A stretch of 64,000 nucleotides of DNA from Macrophomina tecta (Eukaryota > Ascomycota > Dothideomycetes > Botryosphaeriales > Botryosphaeriaceae). The stretch covers positions 1,860,001 to 1,924,000 of the forward strand of contig JAKSGN010000003.1 of the NCBI GenBank assembly GCA_024180945.1. The letters run 5' to 3'. The notes below the pieces were generated by a model, which did no database searches, was not told the origin of the DNA, and saw nothing but the letters and a program-made list of their open reading frames with translations. Shown one piece after another: positions 11,842-23,053 of this stretch (position 1 is its first letter; every line of letters starts with the position of its first letter). Both the position numbers and the translations under genes were made by a program.

Positions 11842-13095
11842 ATGAACTCAGCCTACGGTGAATACAATCTCCACCGCAGTCTCTCCCCCATTTCCACCAG
11901 CAAGCGGCTCTGACATCTCCGCCCAGAATACGTCTTCAATGGCGACTACCTCAACACGCTGCTGGACCGGGGCTATCTGCCCTCGCCCGTCATCCGCGTG
12001 GGCATCCGGCAGCAGCTGAAGCAGCGCATCGCCGAGATCGCGTCGACGTCGCTCGAGGCCGGCTACGCGCGCAAGATGGAGTACGTGTCGCTGCTGCGCT
12101 CGCGGCCGATCGCGGTCGAGACGGCGGCCGCCAACGAGCAGCACTACGAGGTCGGCACCGGCGTGCTGCGCGCCTGCCTCGGCCCCCGCATGAAGTACTC
12201 GTGCTGCCTGTACCCCAAGGGCGGCGAGACGCTGGCACAGGCCGAGATGGCCATGCTCGAGCTCTACGTCCAGCGCGCGCAATTGAAGGATGGGATGAGC
12301 ATTCTTGACCTCGGGTATGCGTTCCTCCTTGCTTGACAGTGTGTGGGCTACGTCCTGATGTGTTTTCTTTTTCCTTTTCTTGAAGCTGCGGTTGGGGCTC
12401 TGCGTCCCTGTACTTCGCCGAGATCTTTCCCAACGGCTCTATCACGGCTTTCTCCAACTCGCGGACGCAGAAGGAGTACATTGACTCCTGCGCCAAGGAA
12501 AAGGGTCTCTCTAACCTGAAGGTCATCACGGGAGACGTGGTGGACTACGAGTTCGAGCCGGCGGTGTACGACCGTGTGGTCTCCATCGAGCTCTTTGAAC
12601 ACATGAAAAACTATGAATTACTGATGGCCAAGGTTGCTCGGGGACTGAAGCCTGGGGGCAAGCTGTTTGTCCACATCTTCGCCCACAAGAGCACCCCGTA
12701 CGACTTTGAGAGCGGCTGGATGACCGAGCACTTCTTCACCGGCGGAACGATGCCGAGCACCGACCTTCTCTTGTACTTCCAACGAGATCTGGCTGTGAAA
12801 GAGCAATGGTGGGTCAACGGAAAGCATTATGCCAAGACATGCGAGGTAAGAAGCACGCAGAAATCGCCATGTCTTGCTAACGTAGCTCCAGGACTGGCTG
12901 TCGAAGATGACCGCACACAAAAATGAGATCTGGCCTCATCTCGAGGAGACATATGGCAAGGATAACACCACAACGTGGTACCATCGGTGGCAGATCTTCT
13001 ACATGGCTTGTGCGGAGCTATTTGCTTATGAGAATGGCGAGACATGGGGCGTCTCTCATTACCTGTTTGAGAAACCCACCGACAGAGTTGGTTGA
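11842..13095 (+). CDS. SAM-dependent methyltransferase, cyclopropane-fatty-acid-synthase / coclaurine N-methyltransferase-like
   Basis: Class I methyltransferase of the CFAS family (Pfam family Mycolic acid cyclopropane synthetase). Four exons join in phase: 11842-11857, 11927-12314, 12386-12845 and 12892-13095, giving 355 residues. The first exon is only 16 nt (MNSAY plus one base); the start is chosen because it splices into [18 protein letters not shown], the expected family N-terminus. The SAM-binding motif I is split by the second intron and reads [17 protein letters not shown]. Other landmarks are KYSCCLYP and a late [12 protein letters not shown]. The closest eukaryotic relatives act on small amines or lipids; the substrate here cannot be told. 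No neighbour suggests a pathway. Confidence 0.88.
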
Positions 13096-13682
13096 GAAGT
13101 AACTTCGAGATGCATCGAATGGTGTACAGGAGTCGAAGCATGTGACCGGAGCCTGGAGATAGCGTTCCGAGCCTCGGACAAACCCTACCCTACCCGTAGA
13201 AAGCAATGAATTTGGGAGCGATGATGTCTGCCGAATCCAGACCGGTCCAAAGATTATCGAATGTTGCCTAGCGGCTTCTGCGGCAGTTCGGTGCAGACAG
13301 TTCTGTGTAACGCGTCTTGTAGACGAACCATTACTCCGTACTACGGCGGCCACAATTCGCCGTCTGATAGGCACCCGCGATTATCCTAGTGTGCCTCAAT
13401 CTTTCCGCAGGAACGGCAGTTTCACGGCCTGTATACGCAACAGCCGGATTGCTTTCAACCTTCCGACACTTTGCTCTGCCGCGTTAGAGATGGGGCGATT
13501 GTGGATGCACTGCCAAATATGGAAGGGTCTCAGGATCTCAGAATATGGCCCAGATCTCACTGCACCAATTCTTACTGCAGCCTGCCCATTACTGCAAATG
13601 TACAACACAGGATATCCGTGCGCAATTTCCGCGCAGAGAATTCTATTGTTTCGATAGCTTCCGTTTCCTCCGCGTCATGCGT
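13096..13682. other. Convergent intergenic region
   Basis: Lies between the 3' ends of the methyltransferase and the complex I subunit gene. Open frames here lack family motifs; nothing else is seen. Confidence 0.5.
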
Positions 13683-14058
13683 TCAATGGTCCCAAGGGTG
13701 CTTCCAGCCCATCAGGGCAGCGCCATCCTTCTTCGCGCGGTACATCAACTGAGACTCCGGTCAGCGGTGGGAGGGCAACGGGGCTGATGTTGCGTACGAA
13801 GAACCACATGCTGGCGCCGAGGCCGGTCGCGAAGAAGCGGTAGAGCGGACGGGCAGGGTGGACGTGGACCGGGTGGGCGCCGTGGCCGCGGGGACCGGTG
13901 GGGCCAGCCATTGTTCGAGTATCTGCAGCTGATGCAATCAGCGAGAGTCGTGCGAGAGCGATCGAGCTCGTGAGCGTACCGGGCGGGGGGCTGGTAGTGG
14001 ACGAGGTGGATGTGGATGTGGAATTGTCGAGCGCTGGGCGGCGCGAGGTTGCGGGCAT
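13683..14058 (-). CDS. Mitochondrial complex I accessory subunit, NDUFB2-like
   Basis: Small membrane-arm subunit of NADH:ubiquinone oxidoreductase. The C-terminal signature is unmistakable after removing a 49-nt intron (13797-13749): ATGLGASMWFF joins LMYRAKKDGAALMGWKHPWDH and stop at 13683. The middle exon (13922-13798) contains RPLYRFFATG and a His-rich stretch. The N-terminus is less certain. A 57-nt intron (13979-13923) joins an upstream exon starting at ATG 14058 and gives 89 residues, about the family size; starting at the internal ATG 13911 would leave 60 residues. A longer start at 14151 is also open. A one-helix protein anchored in the inner membrane is expected. It is divergent from BUR1, whose start codon is 371 bp away. 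Confidence 0.8.
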
Positions 14059-14429
14059 GCAGCACGGGCTAGCGGCGGGAGCAGGCAGACTGGCTGGGCT
14101 TGGCGATCTGCGAGGAGTGATGGGAACAGAATCTCGCCTGCGCCAGAACAACGCGTACCTCGCGACCCTCGCCCACCGCCCACGTCAACCGACGCACCGT
14201 GACGCCAGCGCGTGAATTCGCCTCGCAGCGCTCCCTCGGGTTCTTGTGCGTTGCGCGCATGGCAACTGCTGCGCCGTCCTCCTCTTCCGCCGTCGCTGCT
14301 GCCCCGTCCGCTCGCCGCCTACATGTCGCGACGACATAGGTCCTCCGATTCTCCACACCACACTAACGACTGAATTCTGAGATCGCGCCCCAGCCCAAAG
14401 GCCGAACCCAGCACCGCGACGCGCCCACC
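14059..14429. promoter_or_regulatory. Shared divergent promoter region (complex I subunit / BUR1)
   Basis: A 371-bp GC-rich gap separates the two start codons, so both promoters and 5' leaders must lie here. No TATA-like element is obvious. If the complex I gene starts at 14151 the gap is shorter. Confidence 0.45.
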
Positions 14430-16534
14430 ATGGCGCAGCACTCTTCCTCCGCTACCCCAGCCCCGAGCCTGGCCAGCCGCCGGTTCCACGGCTGCTCCTC
14501 CATCCGCGATTATGAGGTCATGGGCAAGCTCGGCGAGGGCACTTTTGGGTATGTTACACCCCACACACCTCCACTGGCACCCTGCGCTGACAACATCGCA
14601 GCGAAGTTCACAAGGCACGCTCTCGCCGCTCTGGTGCTATCGTCGCGCTCAAGAAGATTCTCATGCACAACGAAAAAGATGGCGTACGTGCTGTGGTCTC
14701 CTGTCGCGTCGGCAATTTTTTAACCCTCGGCCCTAGTTTCCGATAACCGCCCTCCGCGAAATCAAGCTTCTTAAGCTGCTCAGCCATCCGAATGTGCTCA
14801 GGTTGGAAGAGATGGCTGTTGAACGGACAAGGGGTATGTCCAAAAAACCGGGAAAATGGGAGAGAGCGATGGCTAACGGCGGCGCAGGCGAAGGAAGGAA
14901 ACGCGCAATCCTGTACATGGTGACGCCCTACATGGACCACGATCTCTCCGGCCTCCTCGACAACCCTGACGTCCGCTTCACCGAACCGCAGATTAAGTGC
15001 TATATGCTGCAACTCCTAGAAGGACTGAGATACCTGCATGATGTATGGTTGTCTGGATCGGCTCTGGAAGCAACTTCACTGACGTATAACAGAACCACAT
15101 TCTCCACCGCGATATGAAAGGTATGTCTGAGACATTCCCCGCAAGCGTGCAACCTTAGGCTGACTCAGTCCAGCCGCCAACTTATTGATCAACAACCGGG
15201 GTATCCTGCAAATTGGAGACTTCGGTCTTGCTCGCCACTATGATGAGCCAGCACCGAAGCCGGGCAAGGGTGGCGGTGAGGCTCACAGAGACTACACTGC
15301 CCTAGTGGTCACCCGTTGGTATCGCCCTCCGGAACTGCTTCTCAACCTTCGTCGTTACACATCCGCTATTGACATGTGGGGCGCTGGGTAAGCTGCTTTC
15401 ATCCGAATGCCTTGAATTTGTCTGACTTTGTAAAGCTGCGTGTTTGGAGAGATGTTCAAGAGAAAGCCCATCCTAGCCGGTAACAGTGACCTCAATCAGG
15501 CGCAAATCATTTTCGATCTTGTCGGATCACCCACCGAGGAAAATATGCCAGGCTGGAGTCAACTGCCTGGCTGCGACGGCGTCAAACAATTTGCCCCGAG
15601 AAGGGGCAATCTTCCGCAGGTCTTCCGAGAGTGAGTCGCCCTTTATTATGATTCTGAGTGTATCCTAACACTGCGAGCTAGCCAAGGACCATCTGCGATT
15701 TCACTTCTGCAAGAGCTGCTGAAACTAGATTGGCGGCGAAGAATCAACGCTATTGATGCCCTTCAACATCCGTATTTCAAGGAACACCCGAAACCTGCGA
15801 GACCCGAGGATCTTCCGCGATTTGCAGACTCTCATGAACTGGACCGTCGCACTGCCCGGGGGAAGCAGCAGGCCCTTCCACCCGCGCCGGCTGGTGGCAC
15901 AGTGGGCATGGGACCCTTGCCAAATGGTGACTGGGCCTCCGGGCCGCCCCCTCATGGCGGATACATGAATGGAGACCGTTACCCACGCGATCGCGGCCCA
16001 CCCGGTGCCGTACCCCCTGGTCCTCCCCGTGGATATGATGGTAGAGGTCCTGGTGGGCCATACGATCAACGAGGCCCTCCACCTCGGCGGCAACCGTGGG
16101 AGGGAGACGGCCACCGTCACACGAACCTGCCCTACGCCGGCCCTCCAGGTTCACGCCTTCCACCACCCCCTCCGGAAGGAAGCAGACATCCCTTGCCCCA
16201 CCCCCCCACTAATAGGGCGTATGGCACTGGCGCCAGCCGTCCACCTAGGGCACCCAACGTAGACACATACATCCCAAGCTATGCAGATGGTGGCCGACGT
16301 GGATCAAACGACCGAGAAAGGGACGATCGTAGTTCCAGGGATCGGAGTAGACCTCCATCCAGGGACGAACGGAGAGGATACAGAGAGAGACGCCCCCGCG
16401 ATGATGACACGCTCGAGTACGAAGAAGGAGGCCGACGGAGGACACGCAGCAGGAGCCCGGCCAGCGATGTATACGAACGTCGTGACAGGGACCGGGATCG
16501 GCGAGAACGTGACCGGGATATTTACCGGAGATAA
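14430..16534 (+). CDS. BUR1: Cyclin-dependent kinase BUR1 (CDK9-like, transcription elongation)
   Basis: Nuclear Ser/Thr kinase that, with its cyclin, phosphorylates the RNA polymerase II tail and Spt5. Eight exons close in phase for 580 residues: 14430-14548, 14602-14683, 14737-14833, 14888-15042, 15093-15120, 15174-15387, 15436-15630 and 15682-16534. The kinase domain shows [24 protein letters not shown] (cyclin-binding helix), HRDMKAANLL, DFGLAR and an activation loop ending [20 protein letters not shown] instead of PSTAIRE, with [13 protein letters not shown], places it with Bur1/CDK9. The third intron (54 nt, GTATGT donor, CTAAC branch point) is divisible by three and stop-free. The last ~250 residues are low-complexity: Pro/Gly-rich, then RD/RS-like repeats ([13 protein letters not shown]) typical of fungal Bur1 tails. 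Confidence 0.93.
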
Positions 16535-17099
16535 GTAGAGAGCGTTTTAGCGATTTTTTTTTTCTTTTCCAAGTAGCATTCGCAATATAGGGATGGGGGC
16601 GACAGGGCGCTAGGGCAGCGCGTCCTGGAGGGCGTTGAACATGCTTTCTATTTCTTCACGCAATGGGCGGACGGATGCATAGCGCGGCGCACCGGAAGGT
16701 CCACACAAATATTACATGGAGAGTGGCAGCTGACAGAATACCCCCCCGACATGTAGCAGTAGCAAACAACATAATCAAATGAGTCATGAGGGACCAGTGA
16801 GGTGAGGGCGATGCGACCGGCGAGTGGTCGAGGATACAGTGGCCCTGAAATGCAAATGCAGGTTGGAAGCAGGGCGGCGCTGGCTCGGCAAATGACGCGA
16901 TCGGGAGAGCCGAGACAAAAAAATGACATTGGGCTGCAGGGATGCGCCACGGCTGGCCCCGCCGACGTCGCCGTTCTCTCGCGACTCACCCCCCCACACC
17001 GCGCCGACTCTCTGACTCCTCCCTCATCATACCACGTTTTGCTCGCTCCATATCTGTCCGCTCGCCCAGCGCTCCCGCTTCCACCCCAATTCCATCACA
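16535..17099. other. Intergenic between BUR1 and HOM3
   Basis: Both genes point right, so this holds the BUR1 terminator and the HOM3 promoter. A T-rich tract lies just after the BUR1 stop (16553-16568). The last ~100 bases before the HOM3 start are CT-rich (TCCCTCATCATACC, CGCTCCCGCTTCC), as in many fungal promoters. No open gene is seen. Confidence 0.5.
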
Positions 17100-18853
17100 A
17101 TGTCTGGCACAATCACCAACGGCACCTCAAGAATAGCCCACCAAGAGGAAAAAGAACTTCCCGGAGGCTGGGTCGTCCTCAAGTTTGGTGGTACAAGTGT
17201 CGGCAAGTTCGCCGTCAATATAGCGGAGATTGTGAAGTGAGCGCGTGCTCCCCCCGCGCTCGTCTAGCACCCTACTGAGCAGTCGCCAGGTCGGGTCTCA
17301 GTGACAACCGCGTCGCAATCGTCTGCTCAGCCCGCAGCAACAACACCAAGCTCGAGGGCACCACCAACAGGTACCCCGCTCTTTATTCTCTCTTGGCTAC
17401 ATCGAGACTGACCAGCGACCGCTTGCGCCTCCCCTAGGCTCCTCCGCTCCGCTCGCGAGGCCGAAATCCCCGGCTCTAAAGGCTTCGTTGACATCGTCGA
17501 GGCCATCCGTACCGACCATATTCAGGCCGCTACCGATACCATCAAGAACCCGGACATCATCGCCCAGTTCACCGAGAATGTCAATGCCGAGTGCCACCAC
17601 CTCGTCAAGATCCTCGAGTCCGCCCAACACTTGGAGGAGGTCAGTGTCCGCGTCGAGGACAAAATCATCAGCAAGGGCGAGAAGTTGAGCTGCCGCTACA
17701 TGGCTGCGCTGCTGGAGGAGTACGGCGTGCCCGCTCAGTACGTCGACCTCTCCAACATCATCAACTTCAGCCCGGGCCCCAACAAGGCCTTGGACGAGAA
17801 GTTCTACGCCGGCCTGGCGGCCTCCCTCGGCGAAGAGCTCAGAGCCTGCGGCGACAAGGTCCCCGTCGTGACGGGCTACTTCGGAAACGTGCCCGGTGGC
17901 CTGCTCAATGCGGTTGGCCGCGGTTACACTGACCTCTGCGCCGCCCTCTGCGCCGTTGGCACCCAAGCCGACGAACTCCAAATCTGGAAGGAGGTCGACG
18001 GCATCTTCACCGCGGATCCCCGCAAGGTGCCGACTGCTGCACTGCTGCCCTCCGTCACCCCGTCCGAAGCGGCCGAGTTGACTTTCTACGGTTCGGAAGT
18101 CATCCACCCCTTTACCATGGAGCAGGTCATCCGCGCCCGCATTCCTATCCGCATCAAGAATGTCATGAACCCGCGCAATGCCGGAACTGTCATCTTCCCT
18201 GACTCGCTCGAGGAATTGAACTCTAAGAACCCCCTGCATGACCCCAAGCTTTTCCGCACGCGCTCCACTAGTAATGTCACCGCTCTGAAGGGCCCCAAGC
18301 GCCCCACCGCTGTCACCATCAAGCGTGGCATCGTGGTGCTGAACGTCCACAGCAACAAGCGTACGCGTGCCCCCGGCTTCTTGCGCAACATTTTCGCCAT
18401 CTTGGACAAGTGGAACATGTCCGTTGACCTGATCTCGTCCTCCGAGGTGCATGTTTCGCTGGTGCTCCACTCCGAGTCATCCATGCTGACGTATGGCACG
18501 GACGAGGAGTACCACATCCAAGATGAGGAGCTGAAAGGATGCATCGTCGACTTGAGCGATATTGGCACCATCGACCTTGTCCCGAACATGGCCATCGTGA
18601 GCTTGGTTGGTAAGCAGCTCAAGAACATGGTTGGCATTTCGGGCCGTTTCTTCTCTGTGCTCGGAGAGAACAACATCAACATTGAGATGATCTCGCAGGG
18701 TACGTCCCGGCTTATATGCTGAAGATATGACACTTTGCTAATTTCATCACAACAGGTGCCAGCGAGATCAACATCTCTTGCGTCATTGAAGAGAGGGACG
18801 CTGACCGCGCCCTCAACGTTGTACATACGAACCTTTTCACGTTTCTAGAATAG
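17100..18853 (+). CDS. HOM3: Aspartokinase (first step of Thr/Met/Ile synthesis)
   Basis: Phosphorylates L-aspartate to aspartyl-4-phosphate in the cytosol, committing carbon to homoserine, threonine and methionine. Four exons join in phase (17100-17236, 17290-17370, 17438-18699, 18756-18853) to give 525 residues, against 527 in yeast Hom3. The kinase domain starts VVLKFGGTSVGK at about residue 25 and includes NRVAIVCSAR, the substrate-site stretch GFVDIVEAI, TGYFGNVPGGLLNAVGRGYTD and IWKEVDGIFTADPR. Two ACT domains follow: IFAILDKWNMSVDLISSSEVHVS and GENNINIEMISQGASEINISCVI. They are the usual site of threonine feedback; the last intron falls inside the second one. The start is chosen because ATG 17100 leads directly into the conserved N-terminal strand. 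Confidence 0.95.
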
Positions 18854-19645
18854 ATGGCATGGGAATCGGCGTTGGATATGATTGAGAGCTAAGAACGAGA
18901 CTACCCTTGGAAAAAGCGTTTTGCATGTTTTTCTTTGGCATGATCTCTCGGATATCTCAAAAAAGAGGTTGGGATGACGTTGATGAATAGTCCGCATTGT
19001 AGAGGCAGAAGATATTTCGGATCACATATTCATAATATTCAACAATGATCCGGAAAGGACGCTGTCCACTTAAGAAGCTGTGAACTGCTGGCTTTGCACG
19101 GTGTATGACGATGCGCGTGTACGAGTGAGGAGTCGAAGCAGTCGTCCGGACGTAAGTGCTCTGTAATTTGTGGCGCACTTAAGTCCGGACCACTGCTTCT
19201 ACTTCCACGCACATACGCATTCACCACTAGTGTCCGTTTAAACAATATCGGGCAGTATGAATGCTCTTCAGCCAAGTCAATCCATCGACGTAGTAATCCA
19301 GTAGTGCTGTCGGAGCTCAGGTCTATATTCTCGCGTAAATAGATGCATCATTAAGATATAAACAGTACGATGCTCCCTCGTGGCAAGTACCACCCCGTCG
19401 GCTTGATCATAGTGGCATGGAAAGAGCGTGGTTGTGCCAACGGTAGTCATGGCGAGTTAAGGCATTCATCCAGAAGCAAGTGACCACAGGTAAAAAACAT
19501 TTCTGTCTGGGCAAATGCTTCAGCTCCCCATGGAATGAGACTTTGGACCGGGGAATAGCCGCTACTGCCTAACAGTCACTCTTGCAACGTCATAGCATGG
19601 ACGCTTTCTGCGATGCTTTTTATAGTTTGCTACTCTTAGATCTTC
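18854..19645. other. Intergenic, no gene seen
   Basis: HOM3 terminator region and upstream region of the next gene. A pyrimidine-rich TCTTCTTCTTCTTCG tract (about 19,650) directly precedes the next gene, as expected for a fungal 5' leader. Confidence 0.5.
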
Positions 19646-19686
19646 TTGGTCTCTTCTTCTTCTTCGTTCCCACAACCACTACCACA

Positions 19687-22600
19687 ATGTCAACCATGGC
19701 GTCCCACGAAGCCCGCAGTATGTTCCACTGTCTTTAATGCATTTTGTTTTTTCTCTCACAGAAATAATGATAACGGCGCACTTATACCTAGTGTAGCGCG
19801 CGACTGCGTGCGCAGTTTGATCGCAAACACGAGCGGTTACCTGTACCGTCCAGACTACGAATATGCGCATCTCCGCACGGAGCCACCATGCCAGCACCCC
19901 GAGTACTCTGCATACTCGAAGAAGCAGATGAGGGAGATGAGGGAGGAGGAAAGGAGGAGGAAGAGGGAAGGGGATAGGGTGGAGGCGGTTGCTCCGGCTT
20001 TTGTGAGGCCGGATGTCGAGGTTATGGATGTCTCTGCCATTGACTCATTCGGCGCTGCGATGACGGATGAAGTTGAAGATGCAGCGTCGAGTTTGTTGCC
20101 GAATATTGGGCGGTTATCAGTGATTGGGGACCTGGACTCTGAGGATGAGGATGGTAAGGAGGAGAGCGGTACGTGTATTCAGAGTTTCCTGAGCCTGGCA
20201 TAACACTAACCATACTTAGTCCTGCCTGTTGATGAGAGCTTGTTCCATCCTCTAGGCGTAAAACCACTCAAGCGCAAGGCTTCGCTCCTTACCAAGGCGT
20301 CTTCGAAGTCAGACATGACGATTGTTCCTCCGGGACGCAGCAACTCGCCTGGCGCGGCGTCAGTCGTTACCACGGTTCATTATGGCGGAGAAGTACAGAA
20401 AGTGCTGGCCCCACAGACGGCCAACGATGCCTCTCACAGCCCCAGCCCTGTAAAGTTCATCAGGCCTCCGCAGCCGTTCAATTATGAAGGCTCATCCTCC
20501 TCGGGCAGTCCTCTGCCACTCCGCCGCCCTGCCGGAGGAATCTCAAAGAATCCGGAGACGGGTAGTAGCTCAATCGATCTCTTACTTGACGGTGGTAATT
20601 TTGTCGACCCTTGGCCTGATCTCTGGACCGAATACCGGCACAAGCCTCCGAAGCTCTCTGAGAAGGACTGGAAAATTGTGAACTCCTGCCTGGGCCCGCT
20701 GGGTATGCCTGACTATGGCACAATCCGTCCTTCTGACCCTGAGAACCGCGAGGCCTACAAGAACATACGGAAGTTGTTGAGGGACTCGTGGTTGGTCATG
20801 ACGGGCCAGATTTCTCCGACTGAGTGTGATGCGACGAACACACTGCTGAAGCCGTTCCTTGAGAAAGAAGAACAGGAGAAGAAAGCGAAGTTCGAAGTGC
20901 TCGAGCAGAAATTGAAGTTGCAGAAGAAAGCGCTGAGGATACCAGAACCTTCAGCGAAGAGGTCCTCTGGCGGTGACTACTCGAGGCGCCTGTCCATTCC
21001 TGCCACACCTGTTATGCAATCGTCCTCGGCAATGTCGAGCCCGCCGCCTATACCTGGATCGAGCCCGTTTCCGTCGTTCAGCAGCGAGAGTTTTGGGAGT
21101 CGCCAGCTCTAACTACCGACGGCTCGAGCAAACGCTCTTCAGTTCAATCAGGGGAACCGCCGTCAGGATCGCAGACTCCGTCAAAGCGCGAGAGGCTCAA
21201 ATCCTTTACAAACTTGCTTAGCAAGATCCCCAAGACACCTAGGTCGCCGAAGCAAGGAAACAAGGCGCATGGAAAGTCCGGATCTATCGAGAAAGAGGAT
21301 GTGGTCGTCACGACTCCAGTCGACGCCCCGCCTATACCAGCGATTCCTGCGACTTTCAGCGGCAAGAACACTTATGCAACAACCGCTTTTGAGAGCGCAC
21401 CGGCGACAACCCGGAATATGCTCTCACAAGCGAAGAAGATCTCTATCTCCTTCGGCCCTGGCTCAAGCTTCAGTGAACCCGGCACCAACACTACGAGCAG
21501 ACAGCCGTCCATGTCATTCCCAAGCACGGCAAGCGGTGATGGTGGCAAGAAGAAGACGCCACTCAAGAGTGAGGATACACCTCTGAGCATTGAAGTGCTT
21601 CCCAACCGGACCGCATCGGGCTCTTTCGGCAGCGTCACTGCCAGCGGAAGGGAGACCCCAGTGATGGATACGGACTCCACCCCCTTCAGCCCTTGCCCGT
21701 CTAGCACTCCAGCCATGGCAATGACGTCGCCAGCCTCCAGCTTGGCGTCCACGGTCGACTTCTCCGCAGTCCAAGAGCACCAGGACCAGCAGCGTCAAAG
21801 CATCCAGCACGCCCACACACACTCCCGCCACTCCTCTGGCGGCGGATCCAGCAAGCACAACAGCAGCAACAACAAAACGGGCAACGCCCTCGACATCTTC
21901 GACGCCCACCTGTCGGAGCTCCTGCGCGAGTTCCACGCCTGGGACACTGGAGCCCCCAGCAGCGCCGCCGCCTCGACCGACGCCGCGTCCAGCGCCCGCG
22001 CCCTCGCCCTCCTCGACACGGCCCTGCAACCGCTCGAAAAAGCGGAGCTCGACGCCCTGCCCGCCCGCGACCGCGCCACCCTCCTCGCGGCCCTCGCGGC
22101 CCTGACGCCCGCCGACCTCCACCTCGCCGCTGCCCACGCCCTGCGCGCGCGGCGGTACCCAGCGGCGCACCCTTCCCGCCGCCGTGCCACCACCTTCGCT
22201 GCGTTCCCCGCCCTCGCCCTGCGCATCGCCGCCGCCGCCCTCGCCACCGCCAACGCCGCCTACCTCCCGCGCCTCGACCCGTCCTACGAGCTGGCCAACC
22301 ACGCGCACGCGGCCCGCGAGCGCGCGTGGCGCGCCGCTCACCCGGAAGATCCGCACTACCCCGGCGCCGGGGTGTCGCGGCCGGCGGAGCGAGGTTACCT
22401 CCGCGCGGGGTACGCGTGTGCGTGGGCGGTGCGGTTTGTCGGGTGGGCGCGCGAGGGGATGCAGGTGTGGGAGTGGGAGAACGTGGATGTGGTGGCGGAG
22501 AGGGAGATGGAGAAAGGGGGTGGACTGAGGCGGGCGGGCAGGACGAGGGAGATGAGGGGATTGTTGGACATGGTGGATCAGCGGGTGAGCGTGGAGATGG

Positions 22601-22779
22601 AGACGGGGGAGTTGAAAGTGGAGGGGGAGGGGGCGGTGTTGAGTGTGGAGGAGGTGGAGAGGAGGCTTGAGGCGTTGGCAGAGAGGGAGGCGGAGAGGGG
22701 GATGGGGAGGGTATGGCGCGAGTGCGAGGGGCAGTTGAGGAGGTTGGGCGGGTTGATGGCATCTGGGACGCAGGAGTGA
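19687..22779 (+). CDS. Large Ser/Pro-rich then Ala-rich protein, function unknown (gene ends firm, two junctions unresolved)
   Basis: I do not recognise a characterised family. One clear intron (20169-20219) joins DEDGKEESV to LPVDESLFHPLGVKP. Upstream coding includes YRPDYEYAHLRTEPPCQHPEYSAY and a basic/acidic helix KQMREMREEERRRKREG. The ATGs at 19687 and 19696 do not splice into this frame by any standard pair I found, so the 5' end is open. After 20220 the protein is Ser/Pro-rich, with an ordered block around PWPDLWTEYRHKPPKLSEKDW and a helix KKAKFEVLEQKLKLQKKAL. Between 20977 and 21112 the frame must change by one base to continue as SGSQTPSKRERLKSFTNLL; no good intron fits. The C-terminal ~270 residues, from LDIFDAHLSELLREFHAWDTG onward, are Ala/Arg-rich and helical, ending at TGA 22779. 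It may be two genes, but the second half lacks a good ATG. Confidence 0.6.
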
Positions 22780-23053
22780 GCGATAAGTGATTCCGGGTCG
22801 TTGTTGGTGAGAAGCGGAAGTCTTTGCTTGGAGATAGACGATGATCGATAGTGGACGTTTGCATCAAGCCGGACGATGCATCTAAGTGTGCGAGAGGATT
22901 CACAAGGTCAAGTTTACATTGATTGCCTATCGGGGTATCAAGCAAAATCCGGAAGTATCCCCCTAGACTCCGTTGCTCATGCAATATCGCTCTCCACATG
23001 GGAAGCCTGTGGAGAGAAAGCCGTAAGCTATGCTGTGAACCGTCTCTTCTCAT

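Noticed and set aside
17397..18470. 357-codon minus-strand open frame
   Set aside because: Fully antisense to HOM3 exon 3, no family similarity.
21514..23053. Long Arg/Gly/Pro-rich minus-strand open frames (280 and 450 codons)
   Set aside because: They are opposite the Ala-rich C-terminal half of the 19.7-22.8 kb gene; composition is that of a shadow of GC-rich codons.
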